NCBI GenBank assembly: GCA_963691655.1
Contig: OY829326.1
Span: 83,507,235-83,571,234, forward strand
Direction of reading: 5' to 3'
From: Toxonevra muliebris
Lineage: Eukaryota; Arthropoda; Insecta; Diptera; Pallopteridae
DNA: 64,000 nucleotides
Shown here: positions 12,853 through 25,461 of the stretch, piece after piece
Numbering within the stretch: the stretch's first letter is position 1
Layout: each line of letters opens with the position of its first letter
Notes under the pieces: model-generated
What the model was told of the DNA's origin: nothing
The model's database searches: none
The model's input: the letters and a program-made list of their open reading frames with translations, nothing else
Program-made: the position numbers and the translations under genes

Positions 12853-13546
12853 GCACTAGTGGCAACCATTTAAATCGAAATTACGGCACCTTAAACTTAT
12901 TTATTTGAAAACTCGTAGAACAAACGTTGTTCGGAATCACATATACTACAATACCTCTAAGTATATTTTTAATTGAAATCGCCTTGGGCGCATAAGCGTT
13001 TCAGCAATATACCCGAACTTCATTTCGGCACAACATTAGCTCTCGAATTCACCAGATGCCAATCCGCGTAATTTTTCTCTCTGGGGAATTTTGGATTCCA
13101 TGGTCCTTACAAAAAAAAAACACAAGTGTGGCGGCTTTAAAAGCATCCCTTGAACTAGAATGAAAACGAATTCGTGCAGCGTGCAACTCTTTTTGGCAGG
13201 ATCGACCGTATAATTAAGGCTAAAGGAGGTCATATCGGAAATCTGAAATGACTTTTTAAAACTCAATTACTTTTATTAATTTTTGCTGCATATATAATAA
13301 AAACTGTACATTGATAAAAAAGTTATAGCCTTTTGAATTGGCAATACTTCAAACTCCGCACCCAGTATGTACATAGAAAAATTTTTCAAAAAAGAAATGA
13401 ACAGCCTTAGTACAGCCAGGTTGATTTTCCAAAAATTTTATAATCAATTTTTAAATTCATTTTCATTTTTTAATTTTACAAACATTGAAACTAAAATATT
13501 AACTTCATGATGTCCGCAGGTTTTACCATTCTTATCTTATCTTATA
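12853..13546. other. Intergenic, no gene seen
   Basis: No feature with recognisable ends or coding pattern was found. Confidence 0.4.
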
Positions 13547-13549
13547 TTA

Positions 13550-14821
13550 AGGGCATTCCCTTGAACGTGTAAACTCGTAAACCGTGTTAAGTTTGTCAAT
13601 TTTCATGGTTGTTTTCGGGAACGCATATTTCGATAAACATGTAAATCAGCGCGTATATTAACTATTTGACAGTTTGATCAGGGTTCCATTTTGGTTTTTG
13701 GTATCAGGGTTTATTTTTAAGTATTTTTTGTTTTTCAACCATGCATTGATACATAGCAGTTAAACTGTTTAACAACTTGGTATATATAGAAAATCAAAAA
13801 TGGTGACAAGAAGTGAAAAAGCATTATTACTTCAATTTATTGAAGACACTGCAATAAATGATATGCTTATGTTGGAAATGTTTGGACCAAGTGATGGTAG
13901 CTTCTTATTTCGGTACATGTTATATTCGTATGTAGACTTAAAACTATATTTTTCATTCAAGAGTAATCAGCAAGAAGGAGAGGACACAATTTTTGAGGAA
14001 TGGGACTGTGCAACATTGTTTACACATTGCTCTCGATATTTGGTTCCATGACGACTTGATTCTGTCCCGAAATCTAGAAATTTTTTAACAGATGTTTTCA
14101 AACCTTTAGTTTTTTCCGTTTTTTTTGAGAAAGTACCATTTCTCAAAGGGTGACATAGTGTTAGTGCTGGAAAAGTAATGAAAACACGCTAGATGGCATT
14201 TAGACCACTTAAATTAGCCCTCGTTTCATTTTGTACAGCAATCAAAATTCATTTGGCCATATGAATTAAAGCCACGATCGAATAACGTATTTAGACCGCG
14301 AGGCAAAATACATTTAACCAAATGAAGAGTGGCCTGATTTCACTTGATCTAACCCCATTCACCAATATATTTTTCCGAGGTCTTAAATCATATGGTCAAA
14401 TGTATTTCAGCAACACGGTCTAACTACATTTTTAAAATCAAGCGGTCTAATTTTATTGAGTCTGAAAACAATGCGATTGTAGTGAAATCGCAAAATGTGT
14501 CATCTACATTTCTTTTTTAACAAAGATTTGAATAAATAAAAACTTTTCTTTTAATTATTTTTAAAATTCAGTTTATTATCTAGCCGACATATCTACGGCG
14601 TCTCATATTTCTATGTAAATAAAATTATTTAGTATCAAATTAGGCAACATTGAAATACTCGTGTACTTTTTCGAAGCTGTTTACGTATCAAATTTGTCTC
14701 GCAATATGACGAGATGAGTGTAAACTATTTTCCATACAAATTTTGAGAGTTTGTTTTGAGGCTGGAAAATATACAAGGTTTACAACGTTTTCGAGGCATT
14801 TACACGTTGAAGGGAATGCCT
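13550..14821. mobile_element. Harbinger-like element (TTA-flanked), 1.27 kb
   Basis: The left end contains GGCATTCCCTTGAACGTGTA; the right end, reverse-complemented, contains GGCATTCCCTTCAACGTGTA. TTA occurs on both sides (13547-13549 and 14822-14824), the 3-bp target typical of PIF/Harbinger. An 83-codon frame at 13800-14051 (+) lies inside but is not recognisable as a transposase. The superfamily is inferred from ends and TSD. Confidence 0.6.
13800..14051 (+). CDS. Hypothetical 83-codon ORF inside the Harbinger-like element
   Basis: Starts with ATG preceded by an A-rich context and encodes an acidic, hydrophobic-rich peptide ending before a TGA. No domain was recognised. Its position inside a TTA-flanked inverted-repeat element suggests a truncated element-encoded protein rather than a host gene. 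It could also be fortuitous. Confidence 0.2.
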   Translation: MVTRSEKALLLQFIEDTAINDMLMLEMFGPSDGSFLFRYMLYSYVDLKLYFSFKSNQQEGEDTIFEEWDCATLFTHCSRYLVP

Positions 14822-14824
14822 TTA

Positions 14825-16240
14825 TTTACCATCAGGAAACCTTTTAAAATTTTACACATCCGAGTATGTAAAAACAACATTGGGTAATTCAAATTAATAG
14901 ATTCGATATGGCAATTCCATGTGTATTTGGAGTTAAATTTTTATGTTTATTATTATGAAATCCACATGGATAATATAATGGCTAGTTTTGAATAATTTAT
15001 GCTTGGTTAAGCAGTGTAATCGAATAAAAAACAATCTCTTTTAGTTACTAATAAATATTTTCATGAAAACTCCTATATCTGGTTTGCACTAATATCTGGT
15101 GCACTACTTAATCCATAACAAATTTATTGGTTTTACAAAACCAACGTTTATTTCTTTTGTTAAATACATACATAAATATACACATGTGTTATATTTGTAT
15201 CCTTTTACTTTAGGCCAACTAACAAATTAATTCACCGACAAAAAGTTAAGTTTTTGTTGTTTGTTTATCTTTATTTGTTTTTTTTTCGAAAATCTAAGTA
15301 GAAAGCAAACTTCAAACATTAAATAAAATCAAAAAAAAAACTTTCTGAAATTTACCCCTGTAAGGTCAAACATACATACAAGCATAGTTCTGATTGTGTA
15401 ATTGTGACAATTGGTAAGCGATTCCCAAACAATGGTATTTAACTAATCAACCATTAATGATAAGTTTTCTTACAAATCGAATGAAGCTCAATTGCTACTT
15501 GAAAGATGCTGCTGTTGCTAAAGTAAAGTTTTTGATAAAAATATACCGTTTTCGAAAAAACGGTTCTTTCGATAATTTTGCTATCACGGCTCGATATGAA
15601 GTGCATAGATCTCGCTATGAAATACAATATGTGCAACCATGCTTTCAACATGTTTATCTATGGACTACTTTCACTACTGAATAGTCAGTTCGAACATGAC
15701 TGCACAGTGTATTTAACTTTGATGGACAGCCGACAACACAAAAAGAACAATAGCACACAACAACAACTGCACACTACTCACTCCTTGGCTCACATCATTT
15801 CATCAGCTACGAGCACTTTTAATTACTTTCCTCCAAAAAAAATAAAGAAAAAGTTTCCAACTTTCGCAAGTAAACGGAAATATAAACAGCTTCTCTCGGC
15901 GCGATACTTCGGGGTTTGCATGTTAAACCTTAAATTCGGGGTTGCATGTTAAACCTTAAAATTTACCGTCAATACAATTTCTTTTAAACTCTGTAATCTT
16001 CTCATCGAACTAAACTGAAAAAGCCACAAACTGTCGCACCATATTAAAGGCTTATAATACATACATATATAGTATGTATGTGCATAAGCAGTATGCAGAG
16101 CCACCGTGCAAATTTTGCTCGTTTCATGCTTCTATAAATACATGTACTAAGAATGTGTATGTGGATGGATATGTGTGTCCATACATATGTATGTATATGT
16201 TTATTAAGACATCGGAAAGGAGATTTTGTGTTTTTGTTAA
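14825..16240. other. Intergenic, contains a 26-bp tandem duplication
   Basis: No gene recognised. At 15908-15960 a 26-27 bp unit (TTCGGGGTTTGCATGTTAAA...) occurs twice head to tail, the copies differing by one T. Confidence 0.4.
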
Positions 16241-16246
16241 CGTTAC

Positions 16247-16420
16247 TCAGAGAATGCACATGTTACCTAATAGACCGCACTTAGGAGCGCACAGCTTTTG
16301 TGTCACTTCCCATATGCCGTAGTCTTCATCGTTGGAGCAAATGTATTGAGTTTGTACGTCGCTGCTCGTGGGAATTTGATCAGCATTCAGTAAAGTGAAT
16401 TCGATTGGGTTTTGAGACAT
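16247..16420 (-). CDS. Possible 5' coding exon, hypothetical
   Basis: From an ATG with a good insect context (CGAACATG) the minus strand encodes 57 residues, acidic with four Cys in the second half (CSNDEDYG..., QKLCAPKCG). Near its 3' end TTAG|GTAACA could be a splice donor, so this may be a first exon rather than a complete gene. No domain was recognised and no partner exons were found. Base composition is less AT-rich than its surroundings. Confidence 0.22.
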   Translation of the reverse strand: MSQNPIEFTLLNADQIPTSSDVQTQYICSNDEDYGIWEVTQKLCAPKCGLLGNMCIL

Positions 16421-17011
16421 GTTCGAATTGTTGTTTTTTGCATGTGTTTGTGATGTTGTAGCATCAACATACATTACCATAATGCCAGGGCTTAAATAGC
16501 TGTTGTAACATGGAGCATATAAACTTCTATTATTCTCAAAGAGATGTAAAAGCATGTGACGCTTTAAGCATGTTGTATCTGAGAGTTTTAAACCATCACA
16601 ATAGCTATCTATAAATATGTATGTGCTTACTCGTCAAAGCCAAAATAAATTCTATTTTAAGGCGATATGTCCATTGCTCGAGTCGAAAAAAATGTAAACT
16701 TCGAAATTGTATAAAAAAAAAATACGATAGATAGAGACTTGAAATTTATTTTTTTTTTCAATTTGGTTCAATAGTGCGGCTGTCGCACGACTGATATTCA
16801 AATGGCACTTATATAAATGCGTATATCTCAAAAACATGGAACATTTTTATGCAAAAACAAATTAATTTTTTGGACCCGAGCAATGGACAAGGTGGACATC
16901 CCTTAATTAAGGATGAGCGTAAACCAAAGTAGATAGATAAAGAAAGTAACTTGAGAAAAAAATTGTTTTTGAACCTGGCTAAGGAACGGCCAGGTAGGTA
17001 AGGTGTATGAG

Positions 17012-17702
17012 AAATTCCACAAAAAACCCCCTCTCGACGAGATTTATGTGTTTCTCGATTTATTAGAACGATATACCAATCGATTCGTTGGGCCGTAAAT
17101 ATATCAAATAGACATGGTAGAGGTAAAAGATTTCCACGCCGCACCAGAATTTACCAAGAAAACTGATTTATATGGAAAATTACATGTAAAAATTTTAATC
17201 TTCTGTTTTTCGTAAATATAAAACTTAAAACTGGTGAAAACTAAAATTTGAAAAAACACGATGGGAAATTTACTGTAGATTACGATTCTGGTGTCATAAT
17301 TGCGATTTGATGCTCTCAAACTACATAAAAAATAATCATCTTGTATTTTTAAATTTTGGTTTTCACCAGTTTTAAGTTTTATATTCACGAAAAAAAAATT
17401 AAAATTTTTACATGTAATTTCCCATTTAAATCAGTTTTCTTGGAAAATTCTGGTGCGGCGTGGAAAATTTGTATTCATTTATTTTCTTTTTTTTTCATCA
17501 ATTATAGTATAAACTAAAATAGATTACTGGATATATAAGTATAATTAAAATAACTTAAATTTATTGCTAACTACAATCAGCTGAATGAATGTCTATTTGA
17601 CATATTTACGGCACAACGAATCCATTGGTATATCGTTCTAATATATCGAGAAACACACAAATCTCGTCTAGAGGGGGTTTTTTGTGGAATTTGATGATGT
17701 CA
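17012..17702. mobile_element. Foldback MITE with two nested inverted repeats
   Basis: Outer arms of about 100 bp (17012-17115 and 17589-17702) share, in inverted order, AAATTCCACAAAAAACCCC, a TCTCG..GAGATTT..TGTGTTTCTCG block and AACGATATACCAAT. A second pair lies inside: TTTCCACGCCGCACCAGAAT at 17131 onward and its complement ending at 17466, with arms of about 110 bp. The right half has about 120 bp with no counterpart on the left. No coding capacity. Confidence 0.78.
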
Positions 17703-17839
17703 GGCAAAATACTAAAGTATTTTTTTTTTTTAATTTATTTATTTAGTTCTTTTTTATTCCAAAACATTATACTTTCTTAAAAATAGATCTTACGACTATG
17801 GCATAATGTCTCCTGTCGGTAGTTGCGTTAGAGCATATC

Positions 17840-18900
17840 AGTTTTTATGTATCATATTCTAACAATAATTCTCTTCTGTATTTCACAATATGCATGATAA
17901 AAGATGCTACAATTTTAAAACTATAACTGGTACCATTTAACAAATCGACAAATTCAGTTTCGTTAAGTACGATTTTGCCAAGAAATCTGACCCTGAACTC
18001 TCTAAGTACTGGACATTTTCCTAAAAAATGTTGCATTGTCTCATCTTCGTTTAGGTTGCACATCACACAAGTCCGTAGTCAGATTCTCCCAAACCTGTTA
18101 CCATTTAGACCTAACGTATCGCACCGCGCTCTGAAAATCAATCCGATGTGTTGTTGCGGTAAACCGCCTTGAATGTACAGCAGTCCTCTTGAATAATTTA
18201 TGTGTTTATAAAATCTTGTGCTGCTGGCCCTCGCTGCTTCCTGTTTCTGGTGTATGCTGCGCTGTTTAATCGCTGATACAATTTCTGCACATTGTTTATT
18301 TCAATATCTGCTCGTTATGTCTGCTTCATTGTATTCAACCGCATAATCAGTTGCCAAGTTTCTCCATTCCTTTGCCCAAAATACTTTTTTTCTTTTGATA
18401 ATAAGCGAAAGCTTGTGTGGTAACCGATGTTCAGGGTATTCGTAAATTGTTTTTGTAACGTATTTCATATGCAGAGCTATTGTCTTCTACCCCCGTCTCC
18501 AGAGTCAAAGCATAGTTTGGTGTAAAATCCGACAGTTTTAACACCCTCTTGATGAAAAATCGTAAGCTATTTACCTCCTCAAAGCATGCAAAACCCCATA
18601 GGTACTTGGGCATCATATGACTGAATTGCTCTACACACTGCTAGAAACAATTTCCATTTAGACGAGAAATTCAATGTCTGCTTACTCAAATGGCATTTCG
18701 CTCTTCGCTGAATTATTTCTATTGTTTACGTGCTTGTTGAACACCAGCTTCGGCGTAAAGATCATCCACAGGTATGTGAATTCGGAAACTATTTTGATCG
18801 CTTCTCCCTTATAAAACCAGTTTTCGTTTTTTGCCAGCCTACCCCCTTTCCTAAATGCCATGATTTTGGATTTCTGCATCTTCACAATCAGATTCCATTC
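17840..18900 (-). pseudogene. Degenerate non-LTR (LINE) reverse transcriptase 3' portion
   Basis: Read on the minus strand in order: a reverse-transcriptase palm segment with KMQKSKIMAFRKGG then FTYLWMIFTP (18885-18682), a segment containing YLWGFACFEEVNSLRFFIKR (18616-18431), and a C-terminal Cys/His segment MMCNLNEDETMQHFLGKCPV (18066-17845). The three pieces lie in different frames, broken by stops and indels. The order matches Jockey/R1-type LINE ORF2 C-terminal halves. The 5' part is absent. Confidence 0.75.
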
Positions 18901-18904
18901 TGAT

Positions 18905-19400
18905 TGTGAATGAGAACACCAATTTTAGAGAAAAAATTTTAGTTTGAAAATTGAAAATTTAGTTTGTAGGGTATAACAATAAAGTTGAAAGCAAAAAACA
19001 AGGGTAGATAATAAAAATATAACGAGGACTCGCGAAAGAAACAACTTTAACCACATATATGCAAGAAAATCCTCAATTTTTAGGTATATTTTGAAATAAA
19101 TCTTAAAAATAATTCGAAAACTTTAATTCAACAAAATTTTATACCTGAAGTTGAAAGCTCCATTATCAAAAAATTTAAAAATTTCGTTTTGTGATTGCAC
19201 GCTACCAACAACAAAAATACCACAATACCACTTTCAAAGCACATAACTAAGATACTAAGGCAACTAGGACAATAATTTTAATCTTTTATCCGATATCCAA
19301 AAGTTCTATGTACATCAAAATCCATTCTTTGAATTCTGGCCAGAAAATCGAGTGTGCGACGGTACTTAAAAGCGCCATCAACATTATTGGCTCATAAAAC
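18905..19400. other. Intergenic, no gene seen
   Basis: AT-rich sequence between the LINE relic and the TTAA-flanked MITE, with nothing recognisable. Confidence 0.4.
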
Positions 19401-19406
19401 GTTTAA

Positions 19407-19656
19407 CACTAGATTTACGGAACCCGTCAATTTGACAGGTTTCAAATTTTAGATTTATTTAAGAAAGAAAATAATTTTTTTTTTAAATCAGGATGAATTT
19501 TAGTGATTTGTTGATATAAATATTTTTTCCAATTCATTTTCTGTTAGATACTCTAAGTTCAAATATCGAAATGTAGTATACCTATTTTTTCGAACACCCG
19601 TCAATATGACGTGTTTCAGTAAACATAAGTTTGTAATTTTGTCCGTAAATCTAGTA
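19407..19656. mobile_element. piggyBac-like MITE (TTAA-flanked), 250 bp
   Basis: Ends CACTAGATTTACGGA and, reverse-complemented, TACTAGATTTACGGA, with perfect TTAA on both sides (19403-19406 and 19657-19660). A sub-motif CCCGTCAATTTGAC / CCCGTCAATATGAC recurs near both ends in the same orientation. Non-coding. Confidence 0.85.
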
Positions 19657-20449
19657 TTAAGCAAAATATTTGTATGATTTTTACCGTAGTTACGTTAGTG
19701 TATATTGTAATACTTATATTCGTATAATTTCTTAGTTTCACTTTTTCTTAACCCAAAGGTACTTAGGGATAACAGTTATAAATAATATCATTGTATTGTA
19801 GAACATTGAACATCGTATTTTTCTATAAGAAGCTATAATAACTGCGATTTCAACGAAAAAAGTAAAATTTTCGTCGCTTTCAGGTCTTTATCCACAAGGG
19901 GTTAATCAAAAATATTTTTATGAGCATTGAGAACAATTGGAACAATTCTTGATAGCATTAAGAACAATCAAAAAAATAATTTAAAAACATTCTGGAACAT
20001 TTTTCGAAGATTTCTCCCGCAATAAATCGAGCAGGTTGCTTGTAGCCATTTTTTAGAATAGTTGCATCGCAACAAGTTCTTGCATTCTCCCTCTTGAATC
20101 GATGAAGAAACACGTCGCGTTCAGCCCAGCGTTGCCAGATGAACGACCACTAAGTCATTTGGACGATTTCAGAGCCAAATGACGGTTGGACGATTTAGTA
20201 GCACGAAATCGAAAGGAAACTTGGAAAGAATACCTACAAATATGTGACAAGGAATAAAACACCATACTAAAAATTACAACTGAATAAATTTAATTTTTGA
20301 TTTTTAATAATAAAAAAAGGAAAGAGAAAACCAATCAAAAGTGCTAAAACTAAAAATGCGTAAATTTGTAATAAAGATGAGTAAGTTTTAATACTGGCCG
20401 TGTTTTGTTATAACTTTCTTTTGGGTTATTTCAGGTAAGAAAAATTTAA

Positions 20450-21120
20450 GAATGTAGTCTGGTGCTCTGGTCTAATTGTCAAGGATATTCCGGGAATTTT
20501 TTATTATAACAAAATAAAATACAATCATTTAAATTTTTTATATGTTATTACTGGCTTTTTTCATTGTACAAAAAAAATTTTTTGGAGTTTAATTCACGAT
20601 ATTTTTTTTAGTGTTTTTTACGTCGAAAGTGGACACCTAAAAAAAAGGTGTGGGACTCGGGTAATTACGGTAGTTGAAGTCATCAGAAACAAAAAATTTA
20701 AATAAAGTACTGTTCTGTGGGCATGTCATCGTGGCAGGTAATAGATTTAAACATTTTTATTCAAAAATAACAAAATGGCGGACTTCTGAAAAAAGTTTCA
20801 AAAATCACTTTGTTTTTTGTTGAAAAATAGGGTAAAAAATACGAAATGGTTAAAAATAAATAATTCTGTTACCTGTGAGAGCCATTGGCGCGTAGTTTAA
20901 CATATTAAAATTTCAGCCCAATCGCATTCTTTCAGGCCCTTGGACGAATCAAAAATAAGCTGTTTTGAGAAAAACACTTTAAAACTGTCGACTATGTGCT
21001 ATAACTTCGTTATTATTTTGAATTTTGGTCTGAAACAGTACGTTCTCAAAATATTGTACTTTTGAAATATATTAAAAAAAAATAACCGATTTTTTGAAAT
21101 TCGAACACCAGACTACATTC
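20450..21120. mobile_element. TTAA-flanked element nested in the hAT element
   Basis: Ends GAATGTAGTCTGGTGCTC and, reverse-complemented, GAATGTAGTCTGGTGTTC, with TTAA on both sides (20446-20449 and 21121-21124). piggyBac-type target. No transposase frame. It interrupts the hAT element and is therefore younger. Confidence 0.85.
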
Positions 21121-21129
21121 TTAACAAAA

Positions 21130-21375
21130 GAAAAAGGCGCAGAATGGACGGATGAAATAAAATGTGCAGATGAAGTAGACTTGGTAGAAGATACGGAATT
21201 AGTAGTTGAGGAAGAAATACTAGGTAATTTAAAATATTGCATCGCTATATTTGTAGGTACCTAAAAAACGTGTTCACAGCTTTTGTGATTCCTGGCTAAA
21301 GGATCGAAAGTTGAAAACATGGCTGCAAAAAATAAAATAATCGGATGGAAAGCATACAGGTTTTTGCAAAATATG
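21130..21375 (+). pseudogene. hAT transposase N-terminal remnant (BED-like zinc finger)
   Basis: A plausible small intron (donor TAG|GTAATT near 21220, acceptor near 21260) leads into a frame reading HSFCDSWLKDRKLKTWLQKI, an in-frame stop, then DGKHTGFCKICN. The WLKD...TWL...FCKICN pattern is that of the N-terminal BED-like finger of hAT transposases. The rest of the protein is missing. Confidence 0.65.
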
Positions 21376-21662
21376 CAACTTACTTTTACTTTTACTTACT
21401 TACATAGCAAATTCGAGATGCATATACACAGTACGCATTCCATTTTTTTTCAATTACTTATAAAAGATACATAAATTGAAAACTTGTTATAGCAGTAAAA
21501 AATTGAAAAAATTATTATATTTTGAAATTAATAAAAAAAACCTTTAAATCATGTTTTTGTTTTGTAACTTAAAATGACGATTTGAACGGTCAAATGACGC
21601 TTTTCAAAGTTGTTTTGGACATTTTCCAAAAAAAAATTCTGGCAACACTGGTTCAGCCTAGT

Positions 21663-22842
21663 GTTGGCTAAACATCGATAGTATCGACTGCCTTGGCACT
21701 ATAAGTCTATCAATAGTTTGTAAAAACAATCGTTCAAACTATCGATTGCTACAGAGATGCAATTTTTTGTACTTTATATAAATAATAAACCAACTATTTT
21801 ATCACGTGATAGTAACTCTTAAACAATTTTTATTCTCTTTCTTTTCTGTGTACTTTAATACAACGTGTATCGACATCTTAAGAACTATTTGTGTTATGGT
21901 ACTAAGACTTGGAATAAAAATATGAATTGTCAATAGAATCCGTTGTGCAAAATATGGGTAGGCATGAGTTAGTCGGTATGACATCTCCCATGCAATCCTT
22001 TTTTTAATACAGTGTATTTTCTTAATTATTTGTGGTACAGCATTGTTTGCTCAAGAGCTTTAGTTACCAATGGGAATGCTGTAAACAATTAATAGGTTAA
22101 AGAAAATGGGCTTAACACTTTCCTTAAAAAGACACTGAGAAAACATAGCAAGGAAAACAATGAAAGCTTGTATGTGAAGGCGGTATGATTGGACAGAATT
22201 TTGTGTTTTTGGACAACGTTACGTGAAATTTCCAATACAAATGTATAGTTTAAAACAGCTTATGTGGAGAACCATAAGAAGGAAAACTATGAAAGTTTGT
22301 TGTGAACGCGGTAGACATGTCGGTCAGTTCTTTTGTAAAAGTTTTTTGTTACTTAAACTTCTCCAGAGCTGAACATCGGACTTAGTATATGTATGTTATA
22401 TAAAGCGCAGACAACTCCACCTCAATGGTAAACTTCCAAGGGTAAAGATTGCTTATGAAAAGCCTTTCACTTTGCCGTTCGGTTCTGGAATAAAAATGTA
22501 TGTCTATTCCATCCAAGAGGTGTTGTGCCATAAAAGAAGAGGTAGAATGGGAAGAAAAGGAAATAAATCAGTGGCCAGAAACCATAATGGCTTAACATCG
22601 TGTTCTGCGTGTCTAAATGTATTGCTATCAATTTTTCATGTTTGTATCTTCTTTAGGGCAGCAATTATCCCTCAAGAAAGTTAAAGAAAAAAAAACCCAC
22701 TTCTGATTTGCAGTAAGGATTTGAAACTTTAAACTACAATCCATAAAAAATTGAAAACTATCGATACTATCGAAACTATCGATTTTTCCGCTGTCTAAAA
22801 CCGATTTAATCGATAGAGTCGAACTATCGATGTTTAGCCAAC
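21663..22842. mobile_element. TIR element, 1.18 kb, next to the hAT element
   Basis: GTTGGCTAAACATCGATAGT at 21663-21682 is matched exactly by its complement at 22823-22842. Both ends continue with several ATCGATAG-type palindromes. A TA lies close to both ends (21659-21660 and 22843-22844), but the TSD is not certain. The interior is a second copy of the diverged repeat at 10440-11560. Non-autonomous. Confidence 0.7.
21830..22330. repeat. Diverged dispersed repeat, copy 2
   Basis: Shares ordered modules with 10440-11560: TACTAAGACTTGGAATAAA, AAAATATGGGTAGGCATGAG, ACATCTCCCATGCAA, AATTATTTGTGGT and a GTATGTGAAGGCGG stretch. It lies wholly between the inverted ends at 21663 and 22842, so it is probably part of that element family. 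Confidence 0.5.
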
Positions 22843-22859
22843 TATGGTTTTTCTCAGTG

Positions 22860-25331
22860 TTATATCGAAGAAAAAAAATAGTTTGCAAGACCGCGACTCA
22901 CCCCGAAAAACAGGTTGCAGCTCTACCATTTGCAAGGGAAATTCAAAAAAATTCTGAAAATTTGGAGGAGTTTTTCTAATGAAAGTAGTTGTAGGCAAGT
23001 GCTAATAGTTTAGACTGTTGCCAAGCGAAAGTCTTAAATTGAATTTGACTACACGGTTCAATGGTATGATAATAAGTGATTTTTTATTATAATAATTTTC
23101 ATATCATAGTTACTTCGAATTATGTATCATGTATGTATGTGTCATTCAGCAAATCAATTGATTAATTTAATATATACATGTACATATATGTTATTGTAAT
23201 TCACAGAAATTGTACTAGATTTTAAGGTGTAGATTATAGATTCATAAAATTTCAATAAGGTTAAATTCATTTAATTAAACTATGTCATAACATACAAGTT
23301 GTACCTATCTTTCAAAAGGTAAGCTTTCAAGCTGCATCCGAAAGCGATTAAATGATGACAAATAGCTGACAAACTTAGAGCGAGAAAAGTTTTGGCTCTC
23401 ACAGCGCTTACTCGTACAAGCATTCGCAAAAAATTTAATTTTCTAGTTTGCGATTGACAGAAGGACGCTTTATATTTTGTCCCTGTATGAATCGGTACTC
23501 GCACACCAACGTTCGTAATAGTTAATGAGCACCTTCAATAGATAGCGCAAGGGTTCCATCTTTCCCGGAATTACCCTATTTGTAAATGTAATTTTTTTTC
23601 TCCAAACTTTGAATGCTATTATTTAAGTTTTTTTGAAAGTTGTGGCTTATCAAGTCTTAAAAAACCTTTAATTGCAATATTACAAGTTTAAGAAGGATAA
23701 CATAAATACTATGCTACTTTAAAATTGTACATATAAAACCATAATGGAAAAGTTTGCACCTAACACTGTTTTCATTACAAAAGAACACTTCAACTTCATT
23801 ACGTTCCAGTGTCACTATCAAAGTTCCCATCAAGAATTCTTGTGCGTGGTAAACGCAACATGCTGCTACATTTAATAGCCCTTTCCTGCTTTGCGCCAAT
23901 TATTCATCATTTTACCCCGCAAATTTTGCTGCTCTGCAAAATGGTCGACATCATGAAACAAACGCAAAACAATTTTCCACACATTCTCATTACCAAAGGT
24001 GTCTTCAGCCAGTTTCACTGCATCATTATTAACGCAGCCAACACGAAAACATACAGAAGTGGAAGATGGCGATGCCCAAATCAATGCATTTTAGTTCGAT
24101 CCCACTCAGTTGCTTGATATATACCTATATATATATATATATATGTATTTACATGTGTTTAAGAACATACATACATACAAATATGATGTACGTTTCTAAT
24201 AAACTTCCGCCCATCCAATCGACCGGCACACTGACTCATTCACCCATCATACCCATGACAACAAATGCAAAATTTACTCTCAGTTGACGCACGTGGCACA
24301 TGCGAGCACCAACATTGATTGCATGCGATAATTCAATTTCCGGCTGCTACTGCTGTTATTGCTCCTGTTGTGCTAATACTGCTGCAAACTGCGGCAGTTG
24401 CGGTGTGGTAATTGAAGTGAAACTTTCATTTTACTGCAAGGCCTCCACCACATTTTCACTGGCACACACACATACACACACTGGTATACTGTGTACTGAT
24501 ATCTTTTGGCATCGTCGGTTCGTTTGCGAGCCTCTGTTGAGAAGTGGATATTAGTAAGGTAGGGGGTGATGGGATCGAATGGATGCTTGTATGTATGAGT
24601 ACGTGTGATTTGCTTTTCATGCATAAATTCATATATGAGCTTAGAATAAAAACTAAGCAAACAATTTGAATGAGATGTATGTATGTATGTTGGCAGAAGC
24701 AACTTATTGTCGCATCTTTGTGACTCGATCAAACTTAAAAAATTCAGAAATTTGCATGTATTTTAAAATGTTACGTCTCCCACTTATTGCATTTTTTGGC
24801 ATTTATTTTAAAAATAAACTTTTATTTTTAGAAATTTGAAAGAAATTTTTAACAAATAAAAATTTCCTACAATCTGCAATTATTTATTCTCAACTGAATT
24901 TAAATAAAGTTTTGTAGTATTTTTAAATGCTTTCTGACACACATAATTGTCGAAAATCAATTAACGCTATATTTAAATTGTTTGTTTTAAAACATTTGAA
25001 GACTAGAAGGAGTTCGCTTGTTTTTCCTAAATATATTTTTCGCAAAACAATGCAAAATTTTAACAAGTGTTGAACAAATGCTCCCTCCCCTACTCTTAGC
25101 TATGGAGCAAATAGCATTCGCCAACGCTTTTAACACTTCAATATGTACTCATGCATCGCATTCGAACACTCCAAAAGGCGAGAATCGTTTTATCGAGCTT
25201 GATTGCATTCCAATTTCCAGCCACTACATAAAACGTTTCAAATTCAAAAATTTTATGTATGAATAAAAAAGCTATAAGTATAATTGAATTTTACAATTTT
25301 CGCATTCTGTATTCTCCCCTCGTTTTCATTT
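22860..25331 (+). other. Upstream region of Oct-TyrR, no coding exon assigned
   Basis: Mostly AT-rich and non-coding. It contains a TA microsatellite (about 24118-24145) and a less AT-rich stretch at about 23800-24560 with CTG/TGC-rich text, which could include a non-coding 5' exon or control sequence of the receptor. The region ends in a polypyrimidine tract and TTTCAG (acceptor, 25329-25334), which probably begins the exon carrying the receptor coding sequence. Confidence 0.4.
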
Positions 25332-25461
25332 CAGATTTGGTTGTGATGCGTTGAAATTTCACCGTCATTGCCGCAAGTCAACTGCTGCAACTGCCGCATA
25401 CCACATACAAATCAAAGCGCAATAGGGACGCGGCGAATAAAATATCCGCACAAAATGCAAA

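Larger units (their letters stand above)
20127..21650. mobile_element. hAT element with transposase remnant and perfect 8-bp TSD
   Basis: Ends CAGCGTTGCCAGA and, reverse-complemented, CAGTGTTGCCAGA, flanked by a perfect 8-bp duplication GTTCAGCC (20119-20126 and 21651-21658). Inside, a 671-bp TTAA-flanked element is nested (20450-21120), and to its right is a hAT transposase N-terminal remnant (21130-21375). Without the nested insertion the element would be about 0.85 kb, an internally deleted derivative of an autonomous hAT. Confidence 0.9.

Noticed and set aside
15457..15952. Overlapping + and - strand frames at 15.5 kb
   Set aside because: No splice structure or domain, and Kozak context and composition are unconvincing.
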